This document shows positions 63,210-64,000 of a stretch of DNA of 64,000 nt, piece by piece; the first letter of the stretch is position 1, and every line of letters starts with the position of its first letter. Below the pieces are notes generated by a model. It was not told where the DNA came from. It ran no database searches and saw only the letters and a list, made by a program, of their open reading frames with translations. Source of the DNA: Asparagopsis taxiformis (Eukaryota > Rhodophyta > Florideophyceae > Bonnemaisoniales > Bonnemaisoniaceae); the NCBI GenBank assembly GCA_030407315.1, contig JALQPE010000345.1, positions 30,403 to 94,402 on the forward strand, read 5' to 3'. The position numbers were made by a program, and so were the translations under genes.

Positions 63210-64000
63210 ACAGTGCCAAGGGGGCGAGTAGATTATGAGATTCGCTGCTGCTGAATTTTTTATTGGGTAGTTGGGGGTTGAATTCTGGATGTAATTACGA
63301 AGAAAAACGAGTCTATTGGCTAGGAATGACTTTCAGCGACTATGTAATAGAGTAGAAATTTAATACTATAAGGAGAATCCTCGCGTTTCCATATGTTTCT
63401 GATGGAGGCAAGCGTGGGCTCATATTTCCGCCTGGAAAGTGAGACTTCAGCTCCCTTTTATGTGGTTGTTGTGTCTCTCTTTTTGGTTTTTTGGGTTTGA
63501 GTTGGCTCTGGCCATGATGAATCCTTATATGCTCTACATATCTTCCCTCCACACCACAAAACTATACCCTTACCGAAACTATTCGTTTAGGATCGATCTC
63601 TGCCATGAAGTATGTTCTATTTGTTGTAGATAGTATTAAAGTCTGGAAAATTTAACGAGACATTGGAAATTTATCAGAAAATATACATTTAGTGGTCCGT
63701 TTCAAGTATTTCGTAGATACATCTAAATTCCAACGCAGTTACCGAGAGAATTGAGAAATCGAGGAATTTATATGTACAAATCCAAAAAATGCCAACTTAT
63801 AAAATTTACGTATCTCCAGTTCTAGTGATCCATTTATCTTCATTTTAACGTCGAAATAAAGCTTTTCTAGAGTTCGAATTTTCTATGAGATTTCAGGACG
63901 TATAGATTAGCACAAGTTCTCAGTTTATTCAAGAGTAAGTTTCTAAGCTTCTAAGTCGTTTCCTTCCCGGACTGCATCTTCGTTCAATGCATCGATTTCA
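63210..64000. other. No recognisable gene
   Basis: AT-rich flank with only short frames on both strands. No repeats found. Confidence 0.4.

Overview
This is nuclear DNA from a eukaryote with few introns and many mobile elements. The best fit is a florideophyte red alga of the Chondrus crispus type. That is an inference from large intronless reading frames, NB-ARC sequence in an alga, chromodomain Ty3/gypsy and half-tRNA-primed Ty1/copia elements, and a secreted malectin/TIG protein. I saw no operons, ribosome binding sites, CRISPR arrays, rRNA or tRNA genes.

Layout. 1-3.7 kb holds the remains of ordinary genes: an AI-2E-family membrane protein (minus strand) and a broken membrane-anchored histidine acid phosphatase (minus strand). 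3.8-21.5 kb is one nested structure. A minus-strand transposase-like gene, with an N-terminal C2H2 finger and an internal CxxC motif, is split into three pieces. A 14,670-bp CACTA-type DNA transposon (4097-18766) and a 1,005-bp solo LTR (19349-20353) separate them. Each insertion has a target-site duplication, and removing each restores the reading frame. The CACTA element shows no transposase of its own. It carries a decayed NB-ARC (NLR-like) gene, a second decayed minus-strand gene and a large amount of structured repeat DNA: 172-bp tandem repeats, 49-bp palindromic units, ~0.95-kb tandem units and 35-bp subterminal repeats.

22-28.4 kb is a retroelement graveyard: a 74-bp perfect palindrome, a solo gypsy LTR, a minisatellite and a truncated minus-strand gypsy element. 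28.4-41.9 kb is a complete 13.5-kb chromodomain Ty3/gypsy element with 5-bp target duplications. It has intact gag and pol and a long antisense reading frame between pol and the 3' LTR. 43.2-48.4 kb is a Ty1/copia element with 126-bp LTRs. 50.8-55.3 kb is the one clearly intact cellular gene, a 1,500-residue secreted multidomain protein (minus strand). 57.7-63.2 kb is a second Ty1/copia element (minus strand) whose 571-bp LTRs look identical. Its coding region has a +1-type site, a T7 -1 site and a separate RT/RNase H frame.

The main story is transposon-into-transposon nesting that can be read at base resolution. Secondary themes are gene capture by a CACTA element and unusual translation signals in the copia elements. 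Domain names rest on motifs read by eye; no database search was possible.
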